Assembly: GCA_015055545.1 (NCBI GenBank)
Contig: SVHY01000013.1
Span: 1-49,099 of the forward strand
Origin: Clostridiales bacterium
GTDB taxonomy: Bacteria; Bacillota; Clostridia; Christensenellales; Borkfalkiaceae
Length of the DNA: 49,099 nucleotides
Direction: 5' to 3'
Shown here: positions 15,593 to 23,938 of the stretch, piece after piece
Numbering within the stretch: the stretch's first letter is position 1
Layout: every line of letters starts with the position of its first letter
Program-made: the position numbers and the translations under genes
Notes under the pieces: model-generated
What the model was told of the DNA's origin: nothing
Database searches by the model: none
What the model saw: only the letters and a program-made list of their open reading frames with translations

Positions 15593-17422
15593 ATGAGTAA
15601 ACAATCGAAACAACAAAAGCCCGTGTCTATCGGCGGGCAAGCGGTGATGGAAGGAATCATGATGCGCGGGCGCTCGGCTATGGCGACCGCCGTTCGCGAT
15701 CCCGAAGGCGTTATCCAAGTGGAGTCCGAACGCCTCACACCGCCCGAAAAACAGAATAAATTCTTCCGTTTGCCGTTCGTGCGCGGCGTCGTTAATTTCG
15801 TGCACTCGCTCATCGACGGCAACCGTATTTTAATGCGTAGCGCGGACGTCGCTATGCCTGACGAGGAAGAACAGACCAAAGCGGAAAAATGGTTGGAAGA
15901 AAAACATAAAATCAGCATGAACGGCATTATCAACACCGTGTCCGTCGTTTTGGGCGTGGTGCTTGCCGTGCTTATTTTTATCGCATTGCCGCAATGGATT
16001 ACGGGCTTTTTGCCCTTTGAAAAGACGGCGGGTGGCTTGGAAGGGCTTTGGTTTAACCTAATCGAAGGCGGCGTACGCTTGCTCATTTTTATTGCGTATA
16101 TCCTTTTGATTTCACTAATCCCGTCGCTCAAACGTGTGTTCATGTGCCACGGTGCGGAACATAAAACCATATCCTGCTATGAACAGGGCAAGGACTTGAC
16201 GGTGGAGAACGTGCGCGGTTGTACGCGCGTACACGATCGGTGCGGAACTACGTTTTTGTTCTTGGTTATTATCGTGAGTATTCTCGTGTTCTCGCTGGCG
16301 AACGTCGTCGTGGGGCAGTGGCTGTATACGGGTACGCGTCTTGATAATTTGCTGCGGATCGTGTTTAAGCTGTTGTTATTGCCCGTGGTGGCAGGCGTTT
16401 CGTACGAGATTTTGCGCTTGCTCTCCAAGACCAAAAATAAGTTTTTCTTAATCTTCAAAGCACCGGGGCTCTTATTGCAGCGTTTGACTACGCGCGAACC
16501 CGAGGACGGCATGATCGAGTGCGCGATTACGGCGTTTGAAACGGTGCTGAAAATGGACGCCGACCCTACTATTCCCGAACGCGTTTTCGCAACGTCGGGT
16601 AAGATGAGCGCGCTTTTGAAAAACACGAAAAAACGGTTTGCGGCGAGCGGTGTGGACGAAGAAGACGCCGAATGGATTTTCGCGCTGACGCTGGATATGC
16701 CCAAGAGCGCGGTGGCTACGGAAGAGCGTATTTTGAAAGTGGCGCAGGTGAAAGAGATTTTGCGGATCGCCGACGAACGCTTGACGGGTAGACCGCTTTG
16801 GTATATCGTAGGCGACGCGGATTTTTGCGGTTATAAAATTAAAGTAGACGAACGGGTGCTCATTCCCCGCCCTGAAACGGAAGAACTGGCGGTTATGGCG
16901 GCGAATGCTTTGGAAGACGGGCAGAGCGTTTTAGACCTTTGCACGGGCAGCGGCGCGATTGCGGTTGCCGTATACAAGGAAACGCAAAGACGGGGCTGTA
17001 ATATCAAAATGACGGCTGTGGATATCAGCGCGGAGGCGTTGGAGCTTGCCAAAGAAAACGCAGAGGCAAACGAGGCGGATATTTTGTTCGTGCAATCGGA
17101 TTTGTTTACGCGGCTGCGCGGTCGGTTTGATTTGATTATATCCAACCCGCCGTATATCCCGTCGGCGGATATAGAAACGTTGCAAACGGAAGTTAAGGAC
17201 TACGAACCGCGTCTTGCGTTAGACGGCGGCGCGGACGGTTTGGATATCTATCGCCGAATCGCAGCGGAGGCGGCGAAATATCTCAACCGCGGCGGTATGC
17301 TCATGATGGAAGTGGGCGAGGGAGAAGCGGAAAAGGTGGTACGGTTGTTTAAAAACAGCGCGTATTCCATGATTGTGAAAGACTTTAACGGCGTAGACAG
17401 ATACGTCAAGATTATGACTTGA
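15593..17422 (+). CDS. prmC: Fusion of DUF1385 membrane protein and PrmC release-factor glutamine methyltransferase
   Basis: 609 aa, one open frame. Residues 1 to about 315 are a DUF1385 protein: GGQAVMEGIMMRG at the start, membrane segments around 112-140, 160-178 and 222-242, and the conserved HGAEHKTISCYE at 186-197. From about 340 on is PrmC: RPETE at 426-430, SAM-binding LDLCTGSGAIA at 447-457 and the glutamine-binding NPPY at 518-521. PrmC methylates the Gln of the GGQ motif in release factors; prfA, its substrate, is the next gene. The two are usually separate neighbours. No internal start with a clear ribosome-binding site was noticed, so PrmC would be membrane-tethered here. Confidence 0.93.
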   Translation: MSKQSKQQKPVSIGGQAVMEGIMMRGRSAMATAVRDPEGVIQVESERLTPPEKQNKFFRLPFVRGVVNFVHSLIDGNRILMRSADVAMPDEEEQTKAEKWLEEKHKISMNGIINTVSVVLGVVLAVLIFIALPQWITGFLPFEKTAGGLEGLWFNLIEGGVRLLIFIAYILLISLIPSLKRVFMCHGAEHKTISCYEQGKDLTVENVRGCTRVHDRCGTTFLFLVIIVSILVFSLANVVVGQWLYTGTRLDNLLRIVFKLLLLPVVAGVSYEILRLLSKTKNKFFLIFKAPGLLLQRLTTREPEDGMIECAITAFETVLKMDADPTIPERVFATSGKMSALLKNTKKRFAASGVDEEDAEWIFALTLDMPKSAVATEERILKVAQVKEILRIADERLTGRPLWYIVGDADFCGYKIKVDERVLIPRPETEELAVMAANALEDGQSVLDLCTGSGAIAVAVYKETQRRGCNIKMTAVDISAEALELAKENAEANEADILFVQSDLFTRLRGRFDLIISNPPYIPSADIETLQTEVKDYEPRLALDGGADGLDIYRRIAAEAAKYLNRGGMLMMEVGEGEAEKVVRLFKNSAYSMIVKDFNGVDRYVKIMT

Positions 17423-17424
17423 TT

Positions 17425-17632
17425 TCAATGAATTGCAAGCAGAGCTTGCGTGAATTGAAATGTTCAATTTCATGAATTGCGCCTGCGGCGCGTGAATTGC
17501 AAAGCAGAGCTTTGCATTGTGGTAAATTTTACAATAATGACGGCGAAGCCGTCAATTCACGAACGCGTAGCGTTCATTTCACGGCGTTAGCCAATTCATG
17601 AAAAGCAAAGCTTTTCAATTCATTTTTTAAAA
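17425..17632 (+). repeat. Family B mini-hairpin array upstream of prfA
   Basis: About 200 bases made almost entirely of mini-hairpins with short, mostly 3-base, loops separated by TGAATT/AATTCA words: GCAAGC-aga-GCTTGC, GCGCC-tgc-GGCGC, GCAAAGC-aga-GCTTTGC, GACGGC-gaa-GCCGTC, GAACGC-gta-GCGTTC, GAAAAGC-aaa-GCTTTTC and others. No coding potential. A related array, with the same hairpin order in part, is at 25703-25790. It ends five bases before the prfA start codon. Confidence 0.85.
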
Positions 17633-17636
17633 TCGT

Positions 17637-18707
17637 ATGTTAAAGAAATTAGAAACCATTAAAAATCGATACGCGGTTTTATCCGAGCGGCTCGCTGACG
17701 TAGAAACGCTTTCGGATACGGCGACTTGGCAAAAATATTCCAAGGAACAAGCCGAGCTTATGGAAACCGTGGAAAAATACGACGAGTATCTCGCTACCGA
17801 GCAGGATATGAACGATTCGTTCGCGCTTGCGGAAACGGAAACGGACGGCGAAATGAAAAAAATGCTGCTTGCCGAGGGGTACGCGTGTAAGGAAAAGCTT
17901 GCCCAGCTTTTTGTCGAGCTTAAAATTTTGCTCTTGCCCAAGGACAAGAACGACGAGCGAAGTTGTATCTTGGAAGTACGCGCGGGCACGGGCGGCGAAG
18001 AGGCGGCACTGTTTGCGGGCGAACTTTGCAGAATGTATCAAAACTATTGCGCGGCGCACCGTTTGCGCGTGGAAGAAATCGAAATCAATGCTACCGAACT
18101 TGGCGGGGTAAAGGAAGCGATTTATTCCGTTACGGGCACGGGCGCGTATAAATTATTGAAATACGAAAGTGGCGTGCACCGCGTGCAACGCGTACCGGCT
18201 ACGGAAACGCAGGGACGTATTCACACGTCCGCGGCGACGGTTGCCGTTCTTCCCGAAGCGGAAGAAGTAGAAGTGGAAATTTCCGATAAGGATATCCGTA
18301 TCGACATTTTCCATTCGGGTGGCGCGGGCGGTCAAAACGTCAACAAGGTTGCTTCTGCCGTACGGATTACGCATTTTCCGACGGGTATCGTCGTAACCTG
18401 CCAAGACGAGCGTTCGCAGCTGAAAAACAAAGAACGCGCGTTTAAGGTTTTACGTTCCCGCTTGTACGATTTTTATAACGGTCAGAGCGCAAAAGCGCGG
18501 GAAGAAAACCGCCGTAGCATGGTTGGTACGGGGGATAGGAGCGAACGGATTCGGACATACAATTTTCCGCAAAGCCGTGTAACCGATCATCGGATAGGGC
18601 TTAGTCAATATAACTTAGACGCGTTTATGACAGGCGATATCGACAGTATGGTTGAGGCACTTGCCGTTGCGGATAGAGAGGCTTTAATCGCATCACAGGA
18701 GAGTTGA
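17637..18707 (+). CDS. prfA: Peptide chain release factor 1
   Basis: 356 aa. Seen: the catalytic GGQ at 231-233 inside SGGAGGQNVNK, and the PAT tripeptide at 187-189 that reads UAA/UAG and distinguishes RF1 from RF2. Full family length. It follows its modifying enzyme PrmC. Odd point: the bases just before the ATG (ATTTTTTAAAATCGT) contain no Shine-Dalgarno sequence, and the upstream 200 bases are a hairpin array, so translation initiation or transcript supply may be unusual. Confidence 0.97.
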   Translation: MLKKLETIKNRYAVLSERLADVETLSDTATWQKYSKEQAELMETVEKYDEYLATEQDMNDSFALAETETDGEMKKMLLAEGYACKEKLAQLFVELKILLLPKDKNDERSCILEVRAGTGGEEAALFAGELCRMYQNYCAAHRLRVEEIEINATELGGVKEAIYSVTGTGAYKLLKYESGVHRVQRVPATETQGRIHTSAATVAVLPEAEEVEVEISDKDIRIDIFHSGGAGGQNVNKVASAVRITHFPTGIVVTCQDERSQLKNKERAFKVLRSRLYDFYNGQSAKAREENRRSMVGTGDRSERIRTYNFPQSRVTDHRIGLSQYNLDAFMTGDIDSMVEALAVADREALIASQES

Positions 18708-18708
18708 T

Positions 18709-19584
18709 ATGAACGGAAAGGTAAAACAGGTTTGTTTAGACGTCTTGGTGGCGGTGGCGGCGGGGCTTATCGTCGGTTTGGCGTATTATTTCTTCCAAAA
18801 CAGCAACGGGTTCGCGCCCGGCGGCGTGGGCGGTTTGGCGACGATTACGTACTATCTTACCGATTACAAAGTGCCTTGGGCGGTGCTCATGCTCGCGTTT
18901 AATATCCCCATTTTCGTGCTCGTGAGTATTTTCGTCAACAAAAAGCTCGGTTTGTTTTTGATTTTGTATATGACCGTGCAATCGTTGTCCACCGAACTGT
19001 TCCCGCTGCTCGGCTGGAAACCGTATAGCTTACAAACGAGCAAGGAAGATTTTGAAATCGTGTTTGCGTGTATCGCAACGGGCGTAATTTCGGGGTTCGG
19101 GTTCTCGCTCATGCTCAGACGTTTCGGCGCAAGCGGCGGTACGTACGCCATATCCGCGCTCATTAAAAAAGCCCGTCCGGCAAGCAACGTCGCGTACGTG
19201 TCGTTTTTGCTCGATTCCAGCGTAGTGGGCGTAGCGTTTTTCGTATACGGTATGAAAATAACGCCCGTGATTTGTACGCTTTTGAACCTGTTTATCGCGA
19301 ACGTCGTTGTGGATAACGCGCTGACGGGTATTAAAAACGGGTATAAGTTTGAAATCATCACGGACAAACCCGAAGAACTTGCAACGGAGCTTATGGAAAA
19401 GCTTGGGCACGGCGTAACGGAAATTCGGGCGCAGGGCATGTACTCGCACACGGAGAAGTTTATGCTCGTTTGCATTATCCGCAAGAAACAGCTTGGCGCG
19501 ATGTTCAAAATCATCAAAAATTACCCGGGTACGTTCGCGGATTTTTCCAAAGTCAACGAAGTGTTCGGACGGTTTAAAAAATAG
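18709..19584 (+). CDS. YitT-family membrane protein
   Basis: 291 aa. Seen: FAPGGVGGLATI and FGASGGTYAIS glycine motifs in a five-to-six segment membrane domain, then a soluble C-terminal DUF2179-type domain (about residues 215-288, ITDKPEELATELM...GVTEI). Common in Bacillota; transport function suspected but unproven. AGGAG lies inside the end of prfA and the start follows its stop by one base, so the two are translationally coupled. Confidence 0.92.
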   Translation: MNGKVKQVCLDVLVAVAAGLIVGLAYYFFQNSNGFAPGGVGGLATITYYLTDYKVPWAVLMLAFNIPIFVLVSIFVNKKLGLFLILYMTVQSLSTELFPLLGWKPYSLQTSKEDFEIVFACIATGVISGFGFSLMLRRFGASGGTYAISALIKKARPASNVAYVSFLLDSSVVGVAFFVYGMKITPVICTLLNLFIANVVVDNALTGIKNGYKFEIITDKPEELATELMEKLGHGVTEIRAQGMYSHTEKFMLVCIIRKKQLGAMFKIIKNYPGTFADFSKVNEVFGRFKK

Positions 19585-19604
19585 CCTGTTTCAGGCTATT
19601 TTTT
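19576..19604 (+). terminator. Terminator after YitT gene
   Basis: ATAGCCTG (19581-19588) / CAGGCTAT (19592-19599) with flanking A and T runs, overlapping the stop codon. Confidence 0.88.
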
Positions 19605-19658
19605 GTGGGGCGTTCCCCACCGCTATGGTGTATAGATATGTATTCTTATAAAACAACT

Positions 19659-19689
19659 GCGCCCCGAAAGCGACTTGCTTTTGGGGCGC
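19659..19689. terminator. GC-rich hairpin downstream of XRE gene
   Basis: GCGCCCC-AAAGC pairs with GCTTTTGGGGCGC around a short loop. It lies just past the stop of the minus-strand regulator; the T-rich stretch after it on that strand is modest. Confidence 0.55.
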
Positions 19690-19696
19690 GTTCTAA

Positions 19697-19906
19697 TTAT
19701 TTACCTTTAAATTCTTCGCCTGTGATTAAATAATCAATGGAAACGTTGAAATATTTGGAAAGAGTGATAAGCATATCCACGTCGGGGCTACGCTTTCCGT
19801 TTTCGTAATGGGAAAGCGCTTCTCGACTTATGGATAAATCCATGGCGACTTTTAGCTGATTGTATTTTTTTTGCTTGCGGATATTTTTTAATCCGATTAA
19901 TTTCAT
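19697..19906 (-). CDS. XRE-family HTH regulator
   Basis: 69 aa from ATG 19906, preceded by AAGGGTGG; a longer frame begins at 19942 but runs through the operator. Seen: Cro/C1 HTH LKVAMDLSISREALSHYENG and the common end DVDMLITLSKYFNVSIDYLITG. Only a DNA-binding domain. It is divergent from the lipoprotein gene and the gap contains two palindromes, so it probably represses that gene and itself. Confidence 0.9.
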   Translation of the reverse strand: MKLIGLKNIRKQKKYNQLKVAMDLSISREALSHYENGKRSPDVDMLITLSKYFNVSIDYLITGEEFKGK

Positions 19907-19924
19907 AAAACCACCCTTATTTCC

Positions 19925-19980
19925 TTGACAATATTGTAACATATTGTTACAATATAAAATGTTACGAGTTGTAACATTTT
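19925..19980. promoter_or_regulatory. Promoter with two palindromic operators
   Basis: Plus promoter: TTGACA (19925-19930), 17 bases, TACAAT (19948-19953). Operator 1: TTGTAACA-N3-TGTTACAA at 19934-19952, lying between and over the -10 box. Operator 2: AAAATGTTAC-N5-GTAACATTTT at 19956-19980. Both share the half-site TGTTAC/GTAACA. A bound regulator would block polymerase; the divergent XRE protein is the obvious candidate. Confidence 0.82.
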
Positions 19981-20002
19981 AATCTTTTTTTTGGAGGTTT
20001 TT

Positions 20003-21214
20003 ATGAAAAAAGCGAAAAAATTTTTAGTAGGCTTGCTTGCAATTTTAAGCGTTAGCGCGTTTGCGTGGGGGGTGACGGGTTGCGATGATGATGAACAAAG
20101 TGCGCCGTCAACACCGCAAACGCAAGAATGTGTACATACTTTTAGCGATTGGGAGTACTATACGGCAAATGATTATTGTGAAGAAAAATTATATTTTCGT
20201 ATTTGTGAAAAATGCAATGAAGTAGAGAGTAAAAAAGGTACTGCGGACGACCATGTTTTTGAAACATATTGTTGTGATTATAAAACGCATTGGAAACAAT
20301 GCAACAACTGTCAGCGTATTGTAGAAACAGGTGAACACATAATAAATGCCGAGCATTATTGTACTGTATGCGGTGAATTGGTAGGAACAGATGGGTTAAT
20401 TTTTGACGTTTCTAACGGTGTATCGGCGACGGTTTTTGGATATACAGGAGCTGATGCTAATGTTGTTATTCCAGCGTGGTATAATGGATTACTGGTAACG
20501 ACAATCGATGAAGATGTGTTCTATGATTGCGACGGATTGACAAACGTAACGATACCCGACAGTGTAACGATGATTGGAAGTAGTGCGTTCTATGATTGCG
20601 ACGGATTGACAAACGTAACGATACCCGACAGTGTAACGATGATTGGAAGTAGTGCGTTCTATGGTTGCGATAGTTTGACAAGCGTATATTATGCGGGCGA
20701 TATTGCAAGTTGGTGCGCGATAGATTTTGCCGAGGGAGGAGCAAATCCTTTATTATCTAGAGCGGATTTCTATATTAGTAATGAAAAAGTTGTCGATTTG
20801 GTTATTCCTGACGGGGTAAAAATAATAAGAAATCGTGCATTTTGCGGTGCAAATTTTAAAACGATTATAATCTCTGATTCTGTAAAGGACATTGAAAGAA
20901 GTGCGTTCGCTAATTGCGACAGTTTGACAAGCGTAACGATACCCGATTTAGTAACGACGATTGGGGAGTGGGCGTTCTATTCTTGCGATAATTTGACAAA
21001 CGTGACGATAGGTAATTCGGTGACTACGATTGAAAGTAATGCGTTCTATGATTGCGAGAATTTAACAAGCGTAGTATTTGCTGATACTTCCACTTGGTAT
21101 TATACCGATAATTACGAAGATTGGCAAAACAAGGTAAACGGTACGCAAGTGGACGTAAGCGACCCTGCAAGGGCGGCGGATTTGTTGAGATATTCGTATT
21201 GGTATAAATTATAA
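20003..21214 (+). CDS. BspA-like leucine-rich-repeat lipoprotein
   Basis: 403 aa from ATG 20003 with GGAGGT upstream. Seen: a signal peptide ending in lipobox VTGC (Cys near residue 27); a Cys-rich stretch (about 40-130) with CEKC, CNNC and CTVC pairs that look like zinc-ribbon knuckles; then BspA/LRR_5 repeats of about 23 residues of the form FYDCDGLTNVTIPDSV. Two neighbouring repeats are identical in DNA. BspA-like proteins sit on the cell surface and often mediate adhesion. It is transcribed from the operator-bearing promoter and followed 18 bases later by an unknown gene. Confidence 0.9.
   Translation: MKKAKKFLVGLLAILSVSAFAWGVTGCDDDEQSAPSTPQTQECVHTFSDWEYYTANDYCEEKLYFRICEKCNEVESKKGTADDHVFETYCCDYKTHWKQCNNCQRIVETGEHIINAEHYCTVCGELVGTDGLIFDVSNGVSATVFGYTGADANVVIPAWYNGLLVTTIDEDVFYDCDGLTNVTIPDSVTMIGSSAFYDCDGLTNVTIPDSVTMIGSSAFYGCDSLTSVYYAGDIASWCAIDFAEGGANPLLSRADFYISNEKVVDLVIPDGVKIIRNRAFCGANFKTIIISDSVKDIERSAFANCDSLTSVTIPDLVTTIGEWAFYSCDNLTNVTIGNSVTTIESNAFYDCENLTSVVFADTSTWYYTDNYEDWQNKVNGTQVDVSDPARAADLLRYSYWYKL
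20519..20656 (+). repeat. Exact 69-bp tandem duplication inside the LRR gene
   Basis: 20519-20587 and 20588-20656 are identical over 69 bases (23 codons, one LRR unit). The next unit, from 20657, diverges within a few bases. The identity at synonymous sites shows the copy is recent. Confidence 0.93.
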
Positions 21215-21232
21215 GAAAAGGAGAGAACGATT

Positions 21233-21874
21233 ATGTATTATACGAAATTGACGGAAGTGTTTGCAAAAAATATTATGCTAAGGGCAGGGCGCAGGCAATT
21301 ATCGGTTAGAAATAAAGACGATATTTTGCACGCGGTAGACGGTGCGTATTTGTCTATGCAACCGAGAACGTATAAGAAAGTTAAGGTGCAAAATACGGCA
21401 ACGAAGAAATTAAACCGAACGGGGGTGTTGGATAATCTTGCACAAAGGTTTGAAGATTATTTCAACGCGCCTGCATTAAAGACGCAGGCAGATTTTGACG
21501 ATTGGCATAAAAAGACGTGCGACGATTTTTTGGTGGATATAAACAATGCGCTTGATTTGGCTGGATATCAAAACGTTTGCTATGGCAAGGCGCAAAAAAT
21601 CGTAAACGTGACCTTTAAAAACCTTTATCTGTTTGACGACGTTGGTGCGAATTTGGAATATTTTAAATTTTGTCATTTTATTTTAGACAGCGCAAATATG
21701 CATTGGTATAATTCGGTGTCGAAAAAGAAAGTGACCACGCCTTGGAGCAAATTAAGTGATAAGTCCTACATGGATATACAAAAGGATATTCGGCAGTATT
21801 TGCCTACGCAAACGAAATATCCTGCAAATCCGTTCGAGGCGGAATTTTACGTTTGGTCGGATTATCGCTTTTAA
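21233..21874 (+). CDS. Hypothetical protein co-transcribed with LRR lipoprotein
   Basis: 213 aa, AAAGGAGAG before the ATG. No family recognised. No signal peptide or membrane segment. It is basic in the N-terminal third (NKDDILHAVDG, RTYKKVKVQN) and has a conserved-looking middle YFKFCHFILDSANMHWYN. The stretch after that is polar, ending EAEFYVWSDYRF. Its place 18 bases behind the XRE-controlled lipoprotein gene suggests shared regulation; why a cytoplasmic protein would be paired with a surface adhesin-like protein is unclear. Confidence 0.65.
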   Translation: MYYTKLTEVFAKNIMLRAGRRQLSVRNKDDILHAVDGAYLSMQPRTYKKVKVQNTATKKLNRTGVLDNLAQRFEDYFNAPALKTQADFDDWHKKTCDDFLVDINNALDLAGYQNVCYGKAQKIVNVTFKNLYLFDDVGANLEYFKFCHFILDSANMHWYNSVSKKKVTTPWSKLSDKSYMDIQKDIRQYLPTQTKYPANPFEAEFYVWSDYRF

Positions 21875-21922
21875 GTAGGTGTATTGAATACGTATAAAAA
21901 GGGCGGGCGACCGCTCTTTTTT

Positions 21923-22178
21923 AATGCATAATGCATAATTGTGGAAATATTTCAATTTCTATTATCTATTCAATTTTATCTATTATCTACGCGCCATAGC
22001 GCGTGTACCGCTTGCGCGGTGGGGCGCAAAACTGCGTTTTGCTTACTTTGGGCTAAAAATTCGCCTAACGGCGATTGACCGCCAAGGGCGGTAAGAACGC
22101 AACCTACGGTTGCTTTATTTGGGGGTTAATTTGCGGGGCTTTGCCCCACGCCCCACCAGAAACTAAGTTTCTGGACTT
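21923..22178 (+). repeat. Family A copies 4 and 5, with TGCATAAT and TCTATT repeats
   Basis: The whole 21875-22251 gap is non-coding. 21923-21942 has TAATGCATAATGCATAATTG; 21955-21990 has AT-rich TATTATCTATT words. Copy 4: GCGC-cata-GCGC, CCGC-ttgc-GCGG, GCAAAAC-tgc-GTTTTGC (21991-22042). Copy 5: CGCC-taac-GGCG, CCGCC-aag-GGCGG, GCAACC-tac-GGTTGC (22062-22113). The tail has GCGGGGC...GCCCC and CAGAAAC-taa-GTTTCTG. Ends just before the prmA promoter. Confidence 0.85.
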
Positions 22179-22199
22179 CTAGTTGGTGGGCGATTTTTC

Positions 22200-22228
22200 T
22201 TGCCAAAACGCGTTTTGCGTGGTATAAT
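22200..22228 (+). promoter_or_regulatory. Promoter of prmA operon
   Basis: TTGCCA (22200-22205), 17 bases, TATAAT (22223-22228). Confidence 0.85.
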
Positions 22229-22251
22229 ATAGGCATACAAGGAGTTTTTTT

Positions 22252-23214
22252 ATGAAATATATCGAATTGACCGTGCATACCACCACCGAGGCGAGTGAAA
22301 TTATTGCGGATATTATGTGGAATTACACCGATTTTGGCGTAACCATTTGCGATAGAAACGATATTATCGCCTTGCAAACGAGCAAGGAAACTACCTACTG
22401 GGATTATATGGACGACGAACTTACCGAAAATAAACCCTCGGACGTGCTCGTGAAATGCTACGTTGCCGCGGACGTTGCCGACGGCGTTATCACGTCTATT
22501 CTTGTCGATATCCAAAACGCGCGCGAATTGTCTTGCGGCGCGTTGCCGTTCGGGACGTTGGAAGACACCAAACGCGAAGTGGACGGCGACGACTGGATTG
22601 ATGTTTGGAAAAAGCATTTCCGACCTATCCACCTTGGCAAAATCGTGGTCGTGCCCGAATGGATTGATTATACCCCGACCGCAGACGAGCGCGTTGTTTT
22701 ACTCGATTCCAACATGGCGTTCGGCACGGGCGAACACGAAACGACGTCTATGTGTGTGAAATGGTTGCAAAATTATATCACGCCCCAAACCGTGTGTATC
22801 GACGTGGGTTGCGGGAGCGGGATTTTGGGTATTTCCGCATTAAAGCTTGGCGCGGCAAAGGCGTACCTTACCGACATCGACGAAATTGCGGTGGAAAGCT
22901 CGCTCCATAATTGTAAGCTCAACGGGGTAGCGGAAAACGCCGTCGTGGCACATTCTAACCTGTTGGACGATACAAATATCCAAGCCGATTTGATGGTGGC
23001 GAATATTACGGGCGAAGTGCTTAAACTGCTTGCGCCGTCTATCCCCAAAAACTTGAAAGAAAACGGCGTTTTGATTTTGAGCGGTATTATCGAAAGCCGT
23101 TTGGAAATGGTGAAAACGGCGTACGCGCAAGTGGGTATGGAAGTCGTCCACGAGCGGCGCAAAGGGGAATGGTTTTCGTTAGTGTTAAGCCGCAAAGGAG
23201 CGTACCATGGCTGA
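22252..23214 (+). CDS. prmA: Ribosomal protein L11 methyltransferase
   Basis: 320 aa, AAGGAG upstream. Seen: N-terminal alpha/beta substrate domain, then DSNMAFGTGEHETT (family signature), SAM-binding IDVGCGSGILGIS and the VANITGE motif (NIT at the catalytic site). PrmA trimethylates lysines of L11 in the cytoplasm. Overlaps rsmE by 8 bases, starting the common Bacillota block prmA-rsmE-mtaB-hinT. Confidence 0.96.
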   Translation: MKYIELTVHTTTEASEIIADIMWNYTDFGVTICDRNDIIALQTSKETTYWDYMDDELTENKPSDVLVKCYVAADVADGVITSILVDIQNARELSCGALPFGTLEDTKREVDGDDWIDVWKKHFRPIHLGKIVVVPEWIDYTPTADERVVLLDSNMAFGTGEHETTSMCVKWLQNYITPQTVCIDVGCGSGILGISALKLGAAKAYLTDIDEIAVESSLHNCKLNGVAENAVVAHSNLLDDTNIQADLMVANITGEVLKLLAPSIPKNLKENGVLILSGIIESRLEMVKTAYAQVGMEVVHERRKGEWFSLVLSRKGAYHG

Positions 23215-23938
23215 GTTGAAACGGTTTTTCGTGGATAGCGTGGGCGGCGTGGGTGAACCCGTCGAGCTTGTCGGCGAAGAGTTTGAACACGCAAAAAACG
23301 TGCTCCGTATTTCCGTGGGCGCGGAAGTGGTGCTCCTTGACAATAGCGGCAAGGAATACACCGCCGTCGTTTCCGCCGTCGAAAAGCGGAAAATGTCGTT
23401 AAACGTGGTACGCGAAGAGGTGGGCGAACGGGAGGCGAAAACGGATATTTGTCTGTTGTTCGGGTATTTGAAAAACGCGGATAAAAACGAGTTTATCGTA
23501 CAAAAAGCGGTGGAGCTTGGCGTGAACGAAATCGGGGTGTTCGTGTCCGAATTTTCGTCGGCGTATATCAACGAAAACAAGCTGGAAAGGCTTAACCGAG
23601 TAGCGAAAGAGGCGGCGAAACAGTGCTTGCGTTCGCGCGTGCCGACGGTTAAATATTACGCGGATTTTTCGTCCGCAATTGCCGCGGCAAACGGGTATCA
23701 AAACAAGATTTTCGCCTGTGAGTTCGCGCAAACGAGCGACGTGCAGTTATCGGAAATCAGCGGTTCGACGGCGCTTGTCGTGGGTAGCGAAGGCGGCTTT
23801 TCGCGCGCGGAAGCGGAGCAAGCAACCGAAAGTGGGTTTGCGCACGTAACGCTCGGAAAACGGATTTTGCGCGCGGAAACGGCGGCGGTGGCGTTGACGG
23901 CGGTCGTGGCGTACGCGCTGGGGGAATGGGAGCGATGA
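23207..23938 (+). CDS. rsmE: 16S rRNA m3U1498 methyltransferase
   Basis: 243 aa, AAAGGAG before ATG 23207. Seen: N-terminal PUA-like domain (KRFFVD...EEFEHAKNVLRI) and a SPOUT methyltransferase domain with its knot residues in LVVGSEGGFSRAE and LGKRILRAETA. Family-typical length. Overlaps prmA upstream and mtaB downstream. Confidence 0.95.
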   Translation: MAELKRFFVDSVGGVGEPVELVGEEFEHAKNVLRISVGAEVVLLDNSGKEYTAVVSAVEKRKMSLNVVREEVGEREAKTDICLLFGYLKNADKNEFIVQKAVELGVNEIGVFVSEFSSAYINENKLERLNRVAKEAAKQCLRSRVPTVKYYADFSSAIAAANGYQNKIFACEFAQTSDVQLSEISGSTALVVGSEGGFSRAEAEQATESGFAHVTLGKRILRAETAAVALTAVVAYALGEWER

